NCBI GenBank assembly: GCA_022510745.1
Contig: JAFLSY010000003.1
Coordinates: 248,001-312,000 of the forward strand
Direction: 5' to 3'
Length of the DNA stretch: 64,000 nt
Origin: Lachnospiraceae bacterium
GTDB lineage: Bacteria > Bacillota > Clostridia > Lachnospirales > Lachnospiraceae
A program made the translations under genes and the position numbers. The notes below the pieces were generated by a model that was given only the letters and a program-made list of their open reading frames with translations, was not told the origin of the DNA and made no database searches. Within the stretch, counting starts at the first letter, position 1, and each line of letters starts with the position of its first letter. This document shows positions 18,837-28,990 of this stretch, piece by piece.

Positions 18837-19265
18837 TTATTTATGTATATCTTTTAGCAAACTAATACCAAGAACAAAAACCGCACCACCCATTAAAATA
18901 AATAGAAACCACAATATATTCCAATGTGGAGCAGTTATATCGTACATTTGCAAAATGAGTTTATGCCAAAACTCCAATCCAGCCGCAATAGCAAACAGAT
19001 CAAATAGCACATAGCTACCACCTAAAATGTATACCCAGCGCCATAAATAATTTTGATGCAAGTTTTTTAGAAATGTCTTGATCCCCAATATACAAAGAAT
19101 TGCTAACAATCCCATAAGCAGATAGTAGAACCAACCTTTTTGTTCCATGACACCAATCCAAAAATCCGCATAAGATTTTCTATCAATAAGTCCCCAAATT
19201 CTATGAAGATGAAAAACCCCAAAAAACATGAAAAACCATGGTTCAAACGGCTCAATTTTTTTCAT
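18837..19265 (-). CDS. Small four-helix membrane protein
   Basis: A 142-residue protein with about four hydrophobic helices and a Trp/Phe-rich start (EPFEPWFFMFF). No family recognised. The ribosome binding site GGAGG lies eight bases before the ATG. It is preceded by copy A of a 120-bp module containing an extended -10 promoter, the same module that precedes the GNAT gene, so the two genes are probably co-regulated. It lies 28 bases upstream of the VOC gene. Confidence 0.65.
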   Translation of the reverse strand: MKKIEPFEPWFFMFFGVFHLHRIWGLIDRKSYADFWIGVMEQKGWFYYLLMGLLAILCILGIKTFLKNLHQNYLWRWVYILGGSYVLFDLFAIAAGLEFWHKLILQMYDITAPHWNILWFLFILMGGAVFVLGISLLKDIHK

Positions 19266-19283
19266 TTATTACACCTCCAAACC

Positions 19284-19403
19284 TCGATTTGCTTATCTGA
19301 TTATACCATGCCCCCCACCCCATACGCCACATAATTATAGGGCATGACCGCTGCCATGCCCTACATTCTACCACGCAAACCCTCTCTCGATCTGCTGCTT
19401 CTG
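19284..19403 (-). repeat. 120-bp promoter/hairpin module, copy A
   Basis: Matches copy B at 20200-20319 along its length with scattered differences. On the minus strand it holds a hairpin (GGGCATG...CATGCCC, 19340-19361) and an extended -10 element TGGTATAAT just before the gene at 18837. The distal end encodes QKQQIERGF in one frame in both copies, possibly a coding remnant of a lost mobile gene. Confidence 0.8.
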
Positions 19404-19511
19404 CCCTCGTAAATCGTTCTGTTTTTCATACCACTCATTCTTCTCTTTGCTGAGTGATTACATATTATTTTGGAACCGTTTTGACACCGCTTCTTCCGTG
19501 ATTATCCTTAT

Positions 19512-19536
19512 AACATGGTGCTAGCGCCATGTTTTT
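19512..19536 (+). terminator. Terminator-like hairpin with no plus-strand gene upstream
   Basis: Stem AACATGGTGC/GCGCCATGTT followed by a T-run on the plus strand. No plus-strand gene ends nearby; it lies 80 bases after the stop of the minus-strand GNAT gene, where the T-run is absent. The rest of 19404-19615 shows no gene; one minus frame reads SLSKEKNEWYEKQNDLRGQ, a possible remnant. Confidence 0.45.
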
Positions 19537-19615
19537 ATGGTCACTAAGGAAAAATCTGATTGGATACTGCATCTCCCCTACAAATGAGAACTTGTCGATT
19601 TCTCCAAAATTGAGA

Positions 19616-20179
19616 TTACCTGTTGGGGAAAATATCATCCCGAATCATTCCCCAAATATTGTAGTCACAATACTGCGAAACCATTTTACCGTGTCGTATC
19701 GTTCCTTCAAGAGTAAATCCGCTTTTTTGCAGCACTTTGTTGGAGGCTATGTTCCTAACATCGGCATTGCCCTGTAACCGGTCGATGGTTGTTTTTGAGA
19801 AAATGAATTCAACCACACACCTCATCGCTTCTGTACATATCCCTGTACTCCAAAGCCAGGGTGCGATACGATACCCGACCATCCCAAATCTGTCGTTTTC
19901 TACATCGAAAACCTCAATCTGGCCGATAATTTCATTTGTTTCTTTCTGCTCTATCCCCCAAATGAAATCATGGGAAGGCTTGCGATTAACATTCGGTCTG
20001 GTATCTATAAACAATAACTCTGGATTCTTTTCGCCTTTGTTTGCCGCGCGCCCCCAATATGTATAGATTTCATCTTTGCCAAGCCATTTTCTTAAATCTT
20101 CTGTATCGTCAGCTGTTAATTCCCGAAGCACAAGTCGATTTGTTTCCAACCTTGGAATATACCGACATACTTTTAACAT
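19616..20179 (-). CDS. GNAT acetyltransferase, RimJ/RimL type
   Basis: A 187-residue acetyltransferase. It opens with RLETNRLVLRELTADD, the hallmark of the RimJ/RimL/YdaF group, and has the acetyl-CoA motif region YRIAPWLWSTGICTEAM and the later ASNKVLQKSGFTLEG. Members acetylate protein N-termini or small amines. The start at 20179 follows GGGAGG; an ATG between that site and the start is out of frame. It is preceded by copy B of the shared promoter module. Confidence 0.85.
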   Translation of the reverse strand: MLKVCRYIPRLETNRLVLRELTADDTEDLRKWLGKDEIYTYWGRAANKGEKNPELLFIDTRPNVNRKPSHDFIWGIEQKETNEIIGQIEVFDVENDRFGMVGYRIAPWLWSTGICTEAMRCVVEFIFSKTTIDRLQGNADVRNIASNKVLQKSGFTLEGTIRHGKMVSQYCDYNIWGMIRDDIFPNR

Positions 20180-20199
20180 TTCATGTTACCTCCCAAATT

Positions 20200-20319
20200 T
20201 CGATTTGCTTATCTGATTATATCACACCCACACTCCATGCACCACAAAATTATAGGGCATGACCGCTGCCATGCCCCAACACTCTATCACACAAAACCTC
20301 TCTCGATCTGCTGCTTCTG
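20200..20319 (-). repeat. 120-bp promoter/hairpin module, copy B
   Basis: Same length and order as copy A (19284-19403): distal QKQQIERGF frame, hairpin GGGCATG...CATGCCC at 20255-20276, then the extended -10 TGATATAAT on the minus strand before the GNAT gene. The copies are in the same orientation and flank the GNAT gene. Confidence 0.8.
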
Positions 20320-20363
20320 ATTTTTTGTAGCCATTTTTGCAGCCACGGTCAAAGTACATGATT

Positions 20364-20864
20364 TTAGGGTAATTCCCAACCGCATCTATTTGTAGTATTA
20401 ATTTTAATTTTTTCCATAGTTTTAAACATAGAAAAGATTTTGCCAACAGCTTCTAAATAATCAGACACCAATACCAGACCAATTCCATCAAACATAATCG
20501 ACAATTCCGGATTTTTATCCTCTGTAGCTTTAGCCGCCGTATCTAAATACTGTTTAAATAACTCCCTAATTTTCTGCCTATCACTTTCTCTCTGTGCTGT
20601 ATTTGTCAAAATACGAACTTCATTGCCTAATAACTCACAGTTATTTAAGTCATAGTATTGCACTATCTGCTTTTGAATTTCCTGATAATTTGCATGCCAC
20701 TGTCCTGGGTAATATTTCAAAGCAGACTGTGGCACACTTATTACAAAATTCTGCACATTTTCCGGATAATGATATAACGGTATTCTCAGCAAAAAACAAG
20801 TATGCCTACTACTACATTCATTACAGTTACGATATTCCAACATATTTCTATAGTTATAGCTCAT
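20364..20864 (-). CDS. Unknown 166-residue protein paired with the YhcG nuclease gene
   Basis: A soluble protein with an N-terminal cysteine cluster CNECSSRHTC that could bind metal, followed by a helical region. No family recognised. The ATG at 20864 has AGGAG seven bases upstream and lies 10 bases after the nuclease stop, so the two genes are very likely one operon. The pairing suggests an accessory or antidote role, but that is inference only. Confidence 0.6.
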   Translation of the reverse strand: MSYNYRNMLEYRNCNECSSRHTCFLLRIPLYHYPENVQNFVISVPQSALKYYPGQWHANYQEIQKQIVQYYDLNNCELLGNEVRILTNTAQRESDRQKIRELFKQYLDTAAKATEDKNPELSIMFDGIGLVLVSDYLEAVGKIFSMFKTMEKIKINTTNRCGWELP

Positions 20865-20874
20865 AGCATTACTC

Positions 20875-21915
20875 CTATCTTTGCTCCAACTGTTCCCTTG
20901 CATTAGCAATTGCCAACGATAATTTTTGTTCCAACAATTCCTTGGGTGGCATTTTCGTCAAATATTGTCCCACATGAATGTTGCCATTATTTAATTCCAT
21001 AAGTTCTATGGTTTCCTGTGATTTTTCAGCGCATAAAATAAGTGCGACTGGGCTTTCCTCACCTTCTGCTCTTTCATATTTTTCCAACCACCGCAAATAC
21101 AACTCTACCTGTCCTTTGTCCTGTGGCTCAAATTCTCCTAATTTCAATTCTACGAGCACTAACCTACGCAAATATCTATGATAGAAAAGTAAATCCATAT
21201 AATAATCTTTGCTATCTAAAACAAAATGCTTCTGTCTTGCCAAAAAAGCAAAGTCCGAACCCATTTCCAAAATAAACTTTTCTAATTCAGCAAGAATAGC
21301 ATTTTCTAAATCCTTTTCACTGTAAGTATCTTTCAACCCCAAAAAGTCTAACATGTATGGATCTCTATAAAACATATCTAGGGACATTTTCCTATCATCA
21401 CGCAATACACCTATTTCGCTTTTTATAGTTTCCTCTGGTTTTTTGGATATGGCTGTCCGCTCATATAACATAGACTTTTTGCGCTCACGCAAAGTACGCA
21501 CAGACCAATTCTCATTCATGCACATAGCAGCATAAAAATCCCGCTTTAATTCATCTTGTATTGGTAATATCTCTACAAAATGCGACCATGTTAATTGTTG
21601 CGACAGTGTCGCAACTTTTTCAAAGTCCGGAAATTCTTGATAAAACTTGATCATTCTTGATATAGATGTTTTATCAAATCCTGCGCCATATTCATTTGCC
21701 AGTCTTATGCTAATTTCCGCAACGACATGTTTTCCATACTCAGCTCTATTTTCGCCCGCAAATTCTTGGGCTAATCTTTTTCCAATCCCCCAATAAAGTG
21801 AAATCATAGCATCATTAACAACAAGTTTAACATTATTCTTCTTTTGACAAATTAACGCATTTATTTCTTCATAAATGCTATCAATATTCTCCTGTAACAC
21901 AACTTCATTACTCAT
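20875..21915 (-). CDS. YhcG/DUF1016-family PD-(D/E)XK nuclease
   Basis: A 346-residue protein of the DUF1016/YhcG family. The N-terminal domain (about 1-170) has the conserved VNDAMISLYWGIGKRLAQE and VATLSQQLTWSHFVE. The C-terminal domain has the nuclease core YYMDLLFYH...LVLVELKLGEF...KGQVELYL, giving D, E-x-K and Q positions of a PD-(D/E)XK site. The start at 21915 has AGGAGG about 12 bases upstream and removes 26 extra residues. A perfect palindrome sits just before the ribosome binding site and a related one lies inside the gene, suggesting self-recognition. Members are linked to defence or mobile-element biology, but the mechanism is not settled. Confidence 0.85.
   Translation of the reverse strand: MSNEVVLQENIDSIYEEINALICQKKNNVKLVVNDAMISLYWGIGKRLAQEFAGENRAEYGKHVVAEISIRLANEYGAGFDKTSISRMIKFYQEFPDFEKVATLSQQLTWSHFVEILPIQDELKRDFYAAMCMNENWSVRTLRERKKSMLYERTAISKKPEETIKSEIGVLRDDRKMSLDMFYRDPYMLDFLGLKDTYSEKDLENAILAELEKFILEMGSDFAFLARQKHFVLDSKDYYMDLLFYHRYLRRLVLVELKLGEFEPQDKGQVELYLRWLEKYERAEGEESPVALILCAEKSQETIELMELNNGNIHVGQYLTKMPPKELLEQKLSLAIANAREQLEQR
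21598..21616 (-). repeat. Palindrome inside the YhcG gene
   Basis: Perfect inverted repeat GTTGCGAC-N3-GTCGCAAC within the codons for the conserved VATLSQQ motif. It matches the arms of the palindrome at the gene's 5' end. Confidence 0.9.
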
Positions 21916-21934
21916 AATATTACACCTGCCTCCT

Positions 21935-21963
21935 AAAAAGTTGCGACACAGTCGCAACTTTTT
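21935..21963 (-). repeat. Palindrome just upstream of the YhcG ribosome binding site
   Basis: Perfect inverted repeat with 13-base arms (AAAAAGTTGCGAC and complement) around a 3-base centre, ending next to the AGGAGG of the nuclease gene. In RNA it forms a stable hairpin with a U-run; in DNA it could be an operator or cleavage site. Confidence 0.9.
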
Positions 21964-22311
21964 ACATTTAATGCAAAGCAAATAATTAACCAACTATACT
22001 TCCTAGCCGCATCTACCTACATTTATTATTATTTTTTTAAGTTCGTGTACCATCTCATAATATATTACATCTCTTTGCCAATATTAATTATAATAATCAT
22101 GGTGCTCTCATATATGTATTACTTAGATAATATCATTAATTTCAATCAGATTATATCATATATACTTTCAATAACGCTATAATAATTATGCACCATTAAC
22201 TCCTCTTTACTTCTAGCATAACATCTCAAAGTATGGTAGGGAAAAAGGGCCTCCCCAAAAATCGGAAAACCCTCTGAATGTACATTGAATACATTTTCCT
22301 ATACAAATTTT
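21964..22311 (-). other. AT-rich intergenic region before the YhcG gene
   Basis: About 350 bases with no credible gene. It presumably holds the promoter of the YhcG operon, but several AT-rich candidates exist and none stands out. No tRNA or transposase remnant was seen. Confidence 0.5.
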
Positions 22312-23835
22312 CTATTTTTGTATAACTATACCCTCTTGTTGCCATGTTTTTGTTTCAAAATTATATTTATTACCTTTTGCATCGTACATATTGTTAACAA
22401 TTGATATTAATTCCTTTACTGAATTTGGGTGTGTATTAGCTAGCAAAATACCTTTGGTGGGTGTGATTCCATCATAAACAAGCCCATCCCAATACATACG
22501 TAATTGATAGACATCCTTGCTTGTTGTTTCCTCCTTTTTACCTTCATATATTGTAATGCCATATGTGTTTTTATAATATAAATCTGCCCGCACTCTATCT
22601 TTAGTATTTCCCGTACTTACAAAAACTTCATACTCAGTCTTGACTAATTTATTGGGGTCTGAATCATACTGCTCTATTCTATCACGTAATAATTCAAACA
22701 AATCTGTCTCATGATCAGATAAAGTGACATCCTTAACAGGTTCGTTTAAATTACTTCTTATCCATTCATATAATTTTTCGAGTTTTTCATCTCCTTCCCT
22801 TAAACCATTCTTCGATGTTCTTGTTTTAGGTAAAGCTTCTCTGTCCAAAGATTTCAAATTGATGCAAACTAATAAATAATTATACGAATTATGTTTTTCG
22901 ATCCCCCATATTTCTTTAAATAAATTATAGCATAAAACTCTACCGTTAATTCTAATTTCGACACCTGATGTGGACATACTCTTTTGATAATATTTTCTTG
23001 CCGTCGTATTATCAAATTCTAGCCTCTCTTGTTTTTTATTTATTTTTCCAAATTTATAATCTATAGTAACTCTACCATTACCTAAATTAACTTCTTGGCT
23101 ACCTGATCCTGGCTTAATATAATCTTCCCAATCTGGTTTTACTGCACCTACAGACCTATTTATATGATCTCCGCTTACATCGGCTATGTCTAAAGTAATA
23201 CTAGCTCTATTTTCTTCTATAACCCCTGAATAAATAAAACCAATATCTTCACATAAAATATCTGCAATACTTCGAAAATTAGATATCCCTCCCCTAAGAC
23301 CTTTAGCAATCGTTTTATACATTTCTTTTTTACACGTAAACTGAATTATGGTTCCTGTTCCATTTAATTTTCCAGGCCATTTTTCATTTGTACAAATTTT
23401 TGCTGAAAAATTTTCTATTTTGTATGGTGCTTCTATTTTCTTAAACTGTTGTGTATCAATATCTTCCTGTGTTCTTGTATATATTACCCAAGAATCATTT
23501 GCTGGATTAGCAGATGCTAAAGCATGCTTTAACCCAAACCCATGTTCATTAAGTGGAGATTCAGCTGCCGCACATGAACCTAAAGTAAATGCTTCATTCA
23601 ATTTCTTTATTCCTGTCCCAGAATCTTCAATTGATATTTTAACATCTCCATTTACTGTAGTTTCAACAAGACTAATAATTATATTACGCGTCATAGTATT
23701 GTTCCCAGTAAAATTTGAAATGCAATTATCAATAAATTCATTTACTATTTGACCTAAAGAATCGAAATGTCCGCCTATTCCCGCCCATAGCTCGTCCGCA
23801 TGTGGTGTGTTATTAATAGCCATACTTGTCTCCAT
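22312..23835 (-). CDS. GHKL ATPase fused to a putative PD-(D/E)XK nuclease domain
   Basis: A 507-residue protein. Residues about 10-200 form a GHKL (Hsp90/MutL/MORC-type) ATPase: N-box IVNEFIDN with Glu33 and Asn37, DSGTG at 71-75 and NEHGFGLKHA at 96-105. The middle part resembles the S5-like transducer of MORC/MutL proteins. The last 110 residues hold VRADLYYKN...ITIYEGKKEE, consistent with a PD-(D/E)XK core (D, E-x-K), then WDGLVYDG...KGILLANTH. The start at 23835 follows AGGAGG. The gene is AT-rich compared with the neighbouring tuf and stands alone, with no methyltransferase nearby. MORC-like ATPases with nuclease domains are known from bacterial conflict systems; this architecture suggests a single-gene defence effector. 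Confidence 0.75.
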   Translation of the reverse strand: METSMAINNTPHADELWAGIGGHFDSLGQIVNEFIDNCISNFTGNNTMTRNIIISLVETTVNGDVKISIEDSGTGIKKLNEAFTLGSCAAAESPLNEHGFGLKHALASANPANDSWVIYTRTQEDIDTQQFKKIEAPYKIENFSAKICTNEKWPGKLNGTGTIIQFTCKKEMYKTIAKGLRGGISNFRSIADILCEDIGFIYSGVIEENRASITLDIADVSGDHINRSVGAVKPDWEDYIKPGSGSQEVNLGNGRVTIDYKFGKINKKQERLEFDNTTARKYYQKSMSTSGVEIRINGRVLCYNLFKEIWGIEKHNSYNYLLVCINLKSLDREALPKTRTSKNGLREGDEKLEKLYEWIRSNLNEPVKDVTLSDHETDLFELLRDRIEQYDSDPNKLVKTEYEVFVSTGNTKDRVRADLYYKNTYGITIYEGKKEETTSKDVYQLRMYWDGLVYDGITPTKGILLANTHPNSVKELISIVNNMYDAKGNKYNFETKTWQQEGIVIQK

Positions 23836-24065
23836 TGCAGTATTCCTCCTATAGTATATTCATAAATTTACAAATATATCCAATCTAAAAATAATTTTAT
23901 CATATATAATCAAGCAAGTCTATCTTGGTTTTAACTGGTAATAGCTAATGTATATATGCATCAATGTAAAATACGCTGGAGAATGCAAGCACTCTTAACG
24001 AGAAGCACCTCGATTCCGCTTCGCTCCATCTCGGTCGCGGCAGTCGCCGCTTATAAATAAGCATA
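23836..24065. other. Intergenic region between tuf and the GHKL gene
   Basis: No gene seen. A weak minus-strand promoter (TAGACT-17-TAAAAT) may serve the GHKL gene. The tuf-proximal part is GC-richer and contains a small hairpin (GCGGCAGTCGCCGC). Confidence 0.4.
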
Positions 24066-24106
24066 AAAATACCCGGAAGAACATAAATGCTCTTCCGGGA
24101 TTTTTC
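24066..24106 (-). terminator. Rho-independent terminator of the str operon
   Basis: Nine-base-pair stem CCCGGAAGA/TCTTCCGGG (24072-24080 and 24091-24099) followed in the minus direction by a T-rich run, 35 bases after the tuf stop. Confidence 0.85.
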
Positions 24107-24140
24107 TACTTATTTAAGCTTCTCAAGGCTTTCGTGCAGA

Positions 24141-25328
24141 TTACTCGATGATAGTAGCCACACGACCAGATCCTACTGTTCTACCACCCTCACGGATAGC
24201 GAAGGTAAGACCCTGCTCCATAGCGATGGGGTGAATCAGCTCGATGGTCATCTCTACGTTATCACCAGGCATGCACATCTCGGTACCTGCAGGCAGGTTA
24301 CAAACGCCGGTTACGTCAGTTGTTCTGAAGTAGAACTGAGGACGATAGTTGTTGAAGAAAGGAGTATGACGTCCACCTTCGTCCTTGGTCAGTACGTAAA
24401 CCTGAGCGGTGAATTTCTTGTGGCAGGTAACAGTGCCGGGCTTTGCAAGAACCTGTCCTCTTTCGATTTCGGTTCTCTGTACACCACGAAGCAGTGCGCC
24501 GATGTTATCACCAGCCTGTGCCTCATCCAGCATCTTACGGAACATTTCGATACCGGTTACAACAGTCTTCTTAACATCTTCCTTGATACCAAGGATTTCA
24601 ACTTCGTCGTTCAGCTTCAGAGTACCACGCTCTACTCTACCGGTAGCAACGGTACCACGACCGGTAATGGTGAATACGTCCTCGACAGGCATCAGGAAAG
24701 GCTTGTCGGTATCACGCTGAGGATCGGGAATATACTCGTCAACAGTGCTCATCAGCTCAAGGATCTTGTCGCCCCACTCGCCGCTGGGATCTTCCAGAGC
24801 CTTCAGAGCGGAACCCTTAACGATAGGGCAGTCATTGAAGCCGTACTCCTCTAACTGCTCGGTAATTTCCATTTCAACCAGCTCAAGCAGCTCGGGATCG
24901 TCTACCATATCGCACTTGTTCATGAAAACAACGATGTAAGGAACGCCTACCTGACGGGACAGAAGGATGTGCTCCTTGGTCTGAGCCATAACACCGTCGG
25001 TTGCAGCAACAACCAGGATAGCACCGTCCATCTGAGCAGCACCGGTGATCATGTTCTTTACGTAGTCAGCATGGCCCGGGCAGTCAACGTGTGCGTAGTG
25101 TCTCTTCTCGGTCTCGTACTCAACGTGAGCGGTAGAGATGGTAATACCACGCTCTCTCTCTTCAGGAGCCTTATCGATCATATCGAAAGCTACTGCTTCG
25201 CCGGTACCAAGTCTGGCGTTCAGAGTCTTAGTAATTGCTGCGGTCAATGTGGTTTTGCCATGGTCAACGTGACCGATGGTACCAATGTTACAATGGGGCT
25301 TATTTCTTTCAAATTTAGCTTTAGCCAT
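24141..25328 (-). CDS. tuf: Translation elongation factor Tu
   Basis: A 395-residue GTPase that delivers aminoacyl-tRNA to the ribosome. The G1 motif [10 protein letters not shown]3 DCPGHADY and G4 NKCD are present, followed by domains 2 and 3 ending in [10 protein letters not shown]. The length is normal. It is the last gene of the str operon but has its own promoter (25396-25424) in the 227-base gap after fusA, as expected for a very abundant protein. The ribosome binding site is AAGGAGG. Confidence 0.99.
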   Translation of the reverse strand: MAKAKFERNKPHCNIGTIGHVDHGKTTLTAAITKTLNARLGTGEAVAFDMIDKAPEERERGITISTAHVEYETEKRHYAHVDCPGHADYVKNMITGAAQMDGAILVVAATDGVMAQTKEHILLSRQVGVPYIVVFMNKCDMVDDPELLELVEMEITEQLEEYGFNDCPIVKGSALKALEDPSGEWGDKILELMSTVDEYIPDPQRDTDKPFLMPVEDVFTITGRGTVATGRVERGTLKLNDEVEILGIKEDVKKTVVTGIEMFRKMLDEAQAGDNIGALLRGVQRTEIERGQVLAKPGTVTCHKKFTAQVYVLTKDEGGRHTPFFNNYRPQFYFRTTDVTGVCNLPAGTEMCMPGDNVEMTIELIHPIAMEQGLTFAIREGGRTVGSGRVATIIE

Positions 25329-25395
25329 TTTTTATAGTCCTCCTTAAAATTGTTTGAACTTAAGTTATTTTTTCTGATTTACTCGGCTATCTCAT

Positions 25396-25424
25396 ATTAT
25401 ATTAAAAACAACCGAGATTTTCAA
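25396..25424 (-). promoter_or_regulatory. Separate promoter of tuf
   Basis: On the minus strand TTGAAA, a 17-base spacer and TATAAT, about 65 bases before the tuf start. Confidence 0.75.
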
Positions 25425-25479
25425 GCATTATTTTACAGTCCTGCATATATTTGCCAACTGCATATTTACTGGCTTTATT

Positions 25480-25556
25480 CAGCGAGCTAAATGCATTACT
25501 TAGCAAGCCAAAAATCTTATTTGACGGGCTTAAATTTATTTAGCAAGCCAAATGAC
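25480..25556. repeat. Short imperfect repeats between fusA and tuf
   Basis: Three or four units of about 20 bases, each with a version of TTAGCAAGCCAAA, run up to the fusA stop codon. They are degenerate and have no clear secondary structure. Confidence 0.5.
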
Positions 25557-27673
25557 TATTTAGCCTTGGCCGCCAGCACCTTCTCCTGTACGTTCTTGGG
25601 AACCTGCTCGTATTTCTCAAAGAACATGGAGTAGTTACCACGTCCCTGTGTTCTGGAACGTAAGTCGGTGGAATAACCGAACATCTCAGCAAGAGGTACA
25701 AATGCCTTTACCATCTTACCGCCGCCGATATCATCCATACCTTCGATACGTCCACGACGGGAGTTGATATCACCGATAACATCACCCATGTATTCCTCAG
25801 GCATGGTTACTTCCACTTTCATGATGGGCTCAAGCAGTACAGGTGACGCCTTCTTCATTGCTTCCTTGAATGCCATGGAACCGGCAATATGGAATGCCAT
25901 TTCGGAAGAGTCCACTTCATGGTAAGAGCCGTCATACACGTTAGCGTAGATACCCACTACAGGGAAGCCGCCGAGAATACCTGCATGAGTTGCTTCTTCG
26001 ATACCTTCGCCGACTGCGGGAATGTATTCCTTAGGAATCGCACCGCCGACAACGCTGGACTCAAACTTGAACAGTTGGTCGCCGTTTGCGTCCATGGGCT
26101 CGAACTTAACCTTACAGTGTCCGTACTGTCCACGACCGCCGGACTGCTTTGCATATTTGTATTCCTGATCAACAGGCTTGGTAATGGTTTCCTTATAAGC
26201 AACCTGAGGTGCACCAACGTTAGCCTCTACCTTGAACTCACGCAGCAGACGGTCTACGATGATCTCCAGATGGAGCTCGCCCATACCAGCAATAATGGTC
26301 TGACCGGTTTCCTGATTGGTGTGTGCACGGAAGGTCGGGTCTTCTTCAGCAAGCTTTGCCAAAGCCTCACCCATCTTGCCCTGACCTGCCTTCGTCTTAG
26401 GCTCGATAGCCAGCTCGATAACGGGCTCAGGGAATTCCATGGACTCTAAGATTACAGGATGCTGCTCATCGCAGATGGTGTCGCCGGTGGTGGTAAACTT
26501 AAAGCCTACCGCTGCAGCGATATCACCGGAATAAACTTTATCCAGCTCTGCTCTCTTATTTGCATGCATCTGCAGGATACGTCCTACACGCTCTTTCTTG
26601 TCCTTGGTTGCATTCAGTACGTAAGAACCGGAGTTCATCGTACCGGAGTACACTCTGAAGAATGCCAGCTTACCTACGAACGGGTCAGCCATGATCTTGA
26701 ATGCCAGTGCTGAGAAAGGTTCTTCATCGGAAGAATGTCTTTCGATCTCATTGCCCTCTAAATCAACACCCTTGATAGCAGGGATGTCGGTAGGAGCGGG
26801 CATGTACTCTAATACGGCATCCAACAGCTTCTGTACACCCTTGTTACGGTATGCAGAACCACAGCATACAGGAATTGCCTTACATTCACAGGTTGCTGTT
26901 CTTAACACCCTCTTCATGTCTTCAACGGAAGGTTCTTCACCTTCCAGATACATCATCATTAAATCATCATCCAGCTCACAGATCTTCTCGATCAGTTCGG
27001 AACGGTACAGTTCTGCATCGTCCTTCATATCGCCGAGATCATCCGTAACGGTGATATCATCGCCCTTATCATCATTGTAGATGTAGGCTTTCATCTCAAA
27101 CAGGTCAATGATTCCCTTGAAATCATCTTCCTTGCCGATGGGCAGCTGCAGGCAGATCGCATTCTTGCCAAGTCTGGTCTTAATCTGCTCTACCGCGCCG
27201 TAGAAGTTTGCACCCAGGATGTCCATCTTGTTGATGAATGCCATACGGGGTACATTGTAGGTATCCGCCTGACGCCATACGTTCTCTGACTGAGGCTCAA
27301 CACCACCCTTTGCACAGAACACACCTACCGCACCGTCAAGTACACGCAGGGAACGCTCTACTTCTACAGTGAAGTCAACGTGACCCGGAGTATCGATAAT
27401 GTTGATACGATGCTCTAATGCCTCAGGCATGGGTTTGGCTTCTTTTTCCAGAGTCCAGTGGCAGGTCGTTGCTGCGGATGTAATGGTAATACCTCTTTCC
27501 TGCTCCTGTTCCATCCAGTCCATGGTAGCAGTACCTTCGTGAGTATCACCAATTTTATAATTCACACCGGTATAGTAAAGAATACGCTCGGTCAATGTGG
27601 TCTTACCTGCATCGATGTGAGCCATGATACCGATGTTTCTGGTTCTCTCCAATGGATATTCTCTTCCAGCCAA
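25556..27673 (-). CDS. fusA: Translation elongation factor G
   Basis: A 705-residue ribosomal translocase GTPase. The G1 motif [10 protein letters not shown]2/G3 regions ([18 protein letters not shown]) and NKMD are present, and the C-terminal domains IV-V end in the usual [12 protein letters not shown]. Full length and ordinary. It lies 45 bases after rpsG in the str operon. Confidence 0.99.
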   Translation of the reverse strand: MAGREYPLERTRNIGIMAHIDAGKTTLTERILYYTGVNYKIGDTHEGTATMDWMEQEQERGITITSAATTCHWTLEKEAKPMPEALEHRINIIDTPGHVDFTVEVERSLRVLDGAVGVFCAKGGVEPQSENVWRQADTYNVPRMAFINKMDILGANFYGAVEQIKTRLGKNAICLQLPIGKEDDFKGIIDLFEMKAYIYNDDKGDDITVTDDLGDMKDDAELYRSELIEKICELDDDLMMMYLEGEEPSVEDMKRVLRTATCECKAIPVCCGSAYRNKGVQKLLDAVLEYMPAPTDIPAIKGVDLEGNEIERHSSDEEPFSALAFKIMADPFVGKLAFFRVYSGTMNSGSYVLNATKDKKERVGRILQMHANKRAELDKVYSGDIAAAVGFKFTTTGDTICDEQHPVILESMEFPEPVIELAIEPKTKAGQGKMGEALAKLAEEDPTFRAHTNQETGQTIIAGMGELHLEIIVDRLLREFKVEANVGAPQVAYKETITKPVDQEYKYAKQSGGRGQYGHCKVKFEPMDANGDQLFKFESSVVGGAIPKEYIPAVGEGIEEATHAGILGGFPVVGIYANVYDGSYHEVDSSEMAFHIAGSMAFKEAMKKASPVLLEPIMKVEVTMPEEYMGDVIGDINSRRGRIEGMDDIGGGKMVKAFVPLAEMFGYSTDLRSRTQGRGNYSMFFEKYEQVPKNVQEKVLAAKAK

Positions 27674-27718
27674 GGTTTTTTCCTCCTATAGTTACTTAAA
27701 AACTGTCTGACATGCAGA

Positions 27719-28243
<525 letters not shown>

Positions 28244-28385
28244 TCAATTAAATCATCGGTACTCACAATTGTTTCCCTAGTGTCCGTGCGGTATATCTGT
28301 ATTACAGAATTCCAACACTTAAATAGTTCCGTTATGTGAATCCAGTTTCATCAGCCGGGCTGATCAAAGCAATCAACTCCGACGA

Positions 28386-28805
28386 TTATTTAGCAGCTTT
28401 AGGCCGTTTTGCGCCATACTTGGAACGAGCCTGCTTTCTGTTAGCAACACCTGCGGTATCCAGCGTACCTCTGATAATGTGATATCTGGTACCGGGCAGG
28501 TCCTTTACTCTGCCGCCTCTGATCAGTACAACGCTGTGCTCCTGCAAGTTGTGGCCTTCACCGGGAATATAGCTGGTTACTTCGATTCCGTTGGAAAGAC
28601 GAACTCTGGCGATCTTTCTAAGCGCGGAGTTAGGCTTCTTAGGAGTAGCAGTCTTAACAGCAGTACATACGCCTCTCTTCTGAGGAGAAGAATTGTTGAT
28701 TGCTTTCTTGTGCAGGGAGTTGAAGCTTCTCTGCAGAGCAGGTGCTGTAGACTTCTTTTCGGTTGTCTGACGTCCTTTTCTTACTAACTGGTTAAATGTT
28801 GGCAT
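28386..28805 (-). CDS. rpsL: Ribosomal protein S12
   Basis: A 139-residue decoding-centre protein. The conserved [11 protein letters not shown] and [14 protein letters not shown] motifs carry the wild-type lysines at the sites where streptomycin-resistance changes usually occur. It is the first gene of the str operon, with the promoter at 28991-29019. Confidence 0.98.
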   Translation of the reverse strand: MPTFNQLVRKGRQTTEKKSTAPALQRSFNSLHKKAINNSSPQKRGVCTAVKTATPKKPNSALRKIARVRLSNGIEVTSYIPGEGHNLQEHSVVLIRGGRVKDLPGTRYHIIRGTLDTAGVANRKQARSKYGAKRPKAAK

Positions 28806-28860
28806 TCTGTTTCACCTCTTTCTTATTATGGTATATTTTGGTTACTGTTATGCATGCACA

Positions 28861-28983
28861 ATAAAATGCATTTGCCGCAACGTGCTTGAGTTACTTTGCT
28901 TGCAACAAAATAAAAATGCACTTGCCGCAATATGCAGGAACAAACTTTACTTGCACCAAAATAAAGATGCATTTGCGTGCACA
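28861..28983 (-). repeat. About 50-bp imperfect repeats in the str operon leader
   Basis: Units beginning near 28861, 28910 and 28961 share ATAAAAATGCA(T/C)TTGC(CGCAA) and diverge after it. They lie between the str promoter and rpsL, so they are transcribed in the leader. Confidence 0.65.
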
Positions 28984-28990
28984 CTATGAT

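Noticed and set aside
20364..23835. Restriction-modification system in the nuclease island
   Set aside because: No methyltransferase or specificity subunit is present, so only stand-alone nuclease functions were proposed.
24087..24854. A plus-strand open frame of 255 codons
   Set aside because: It is the shadow of tuf on the other strand, a common effect of codon bias in this gene.
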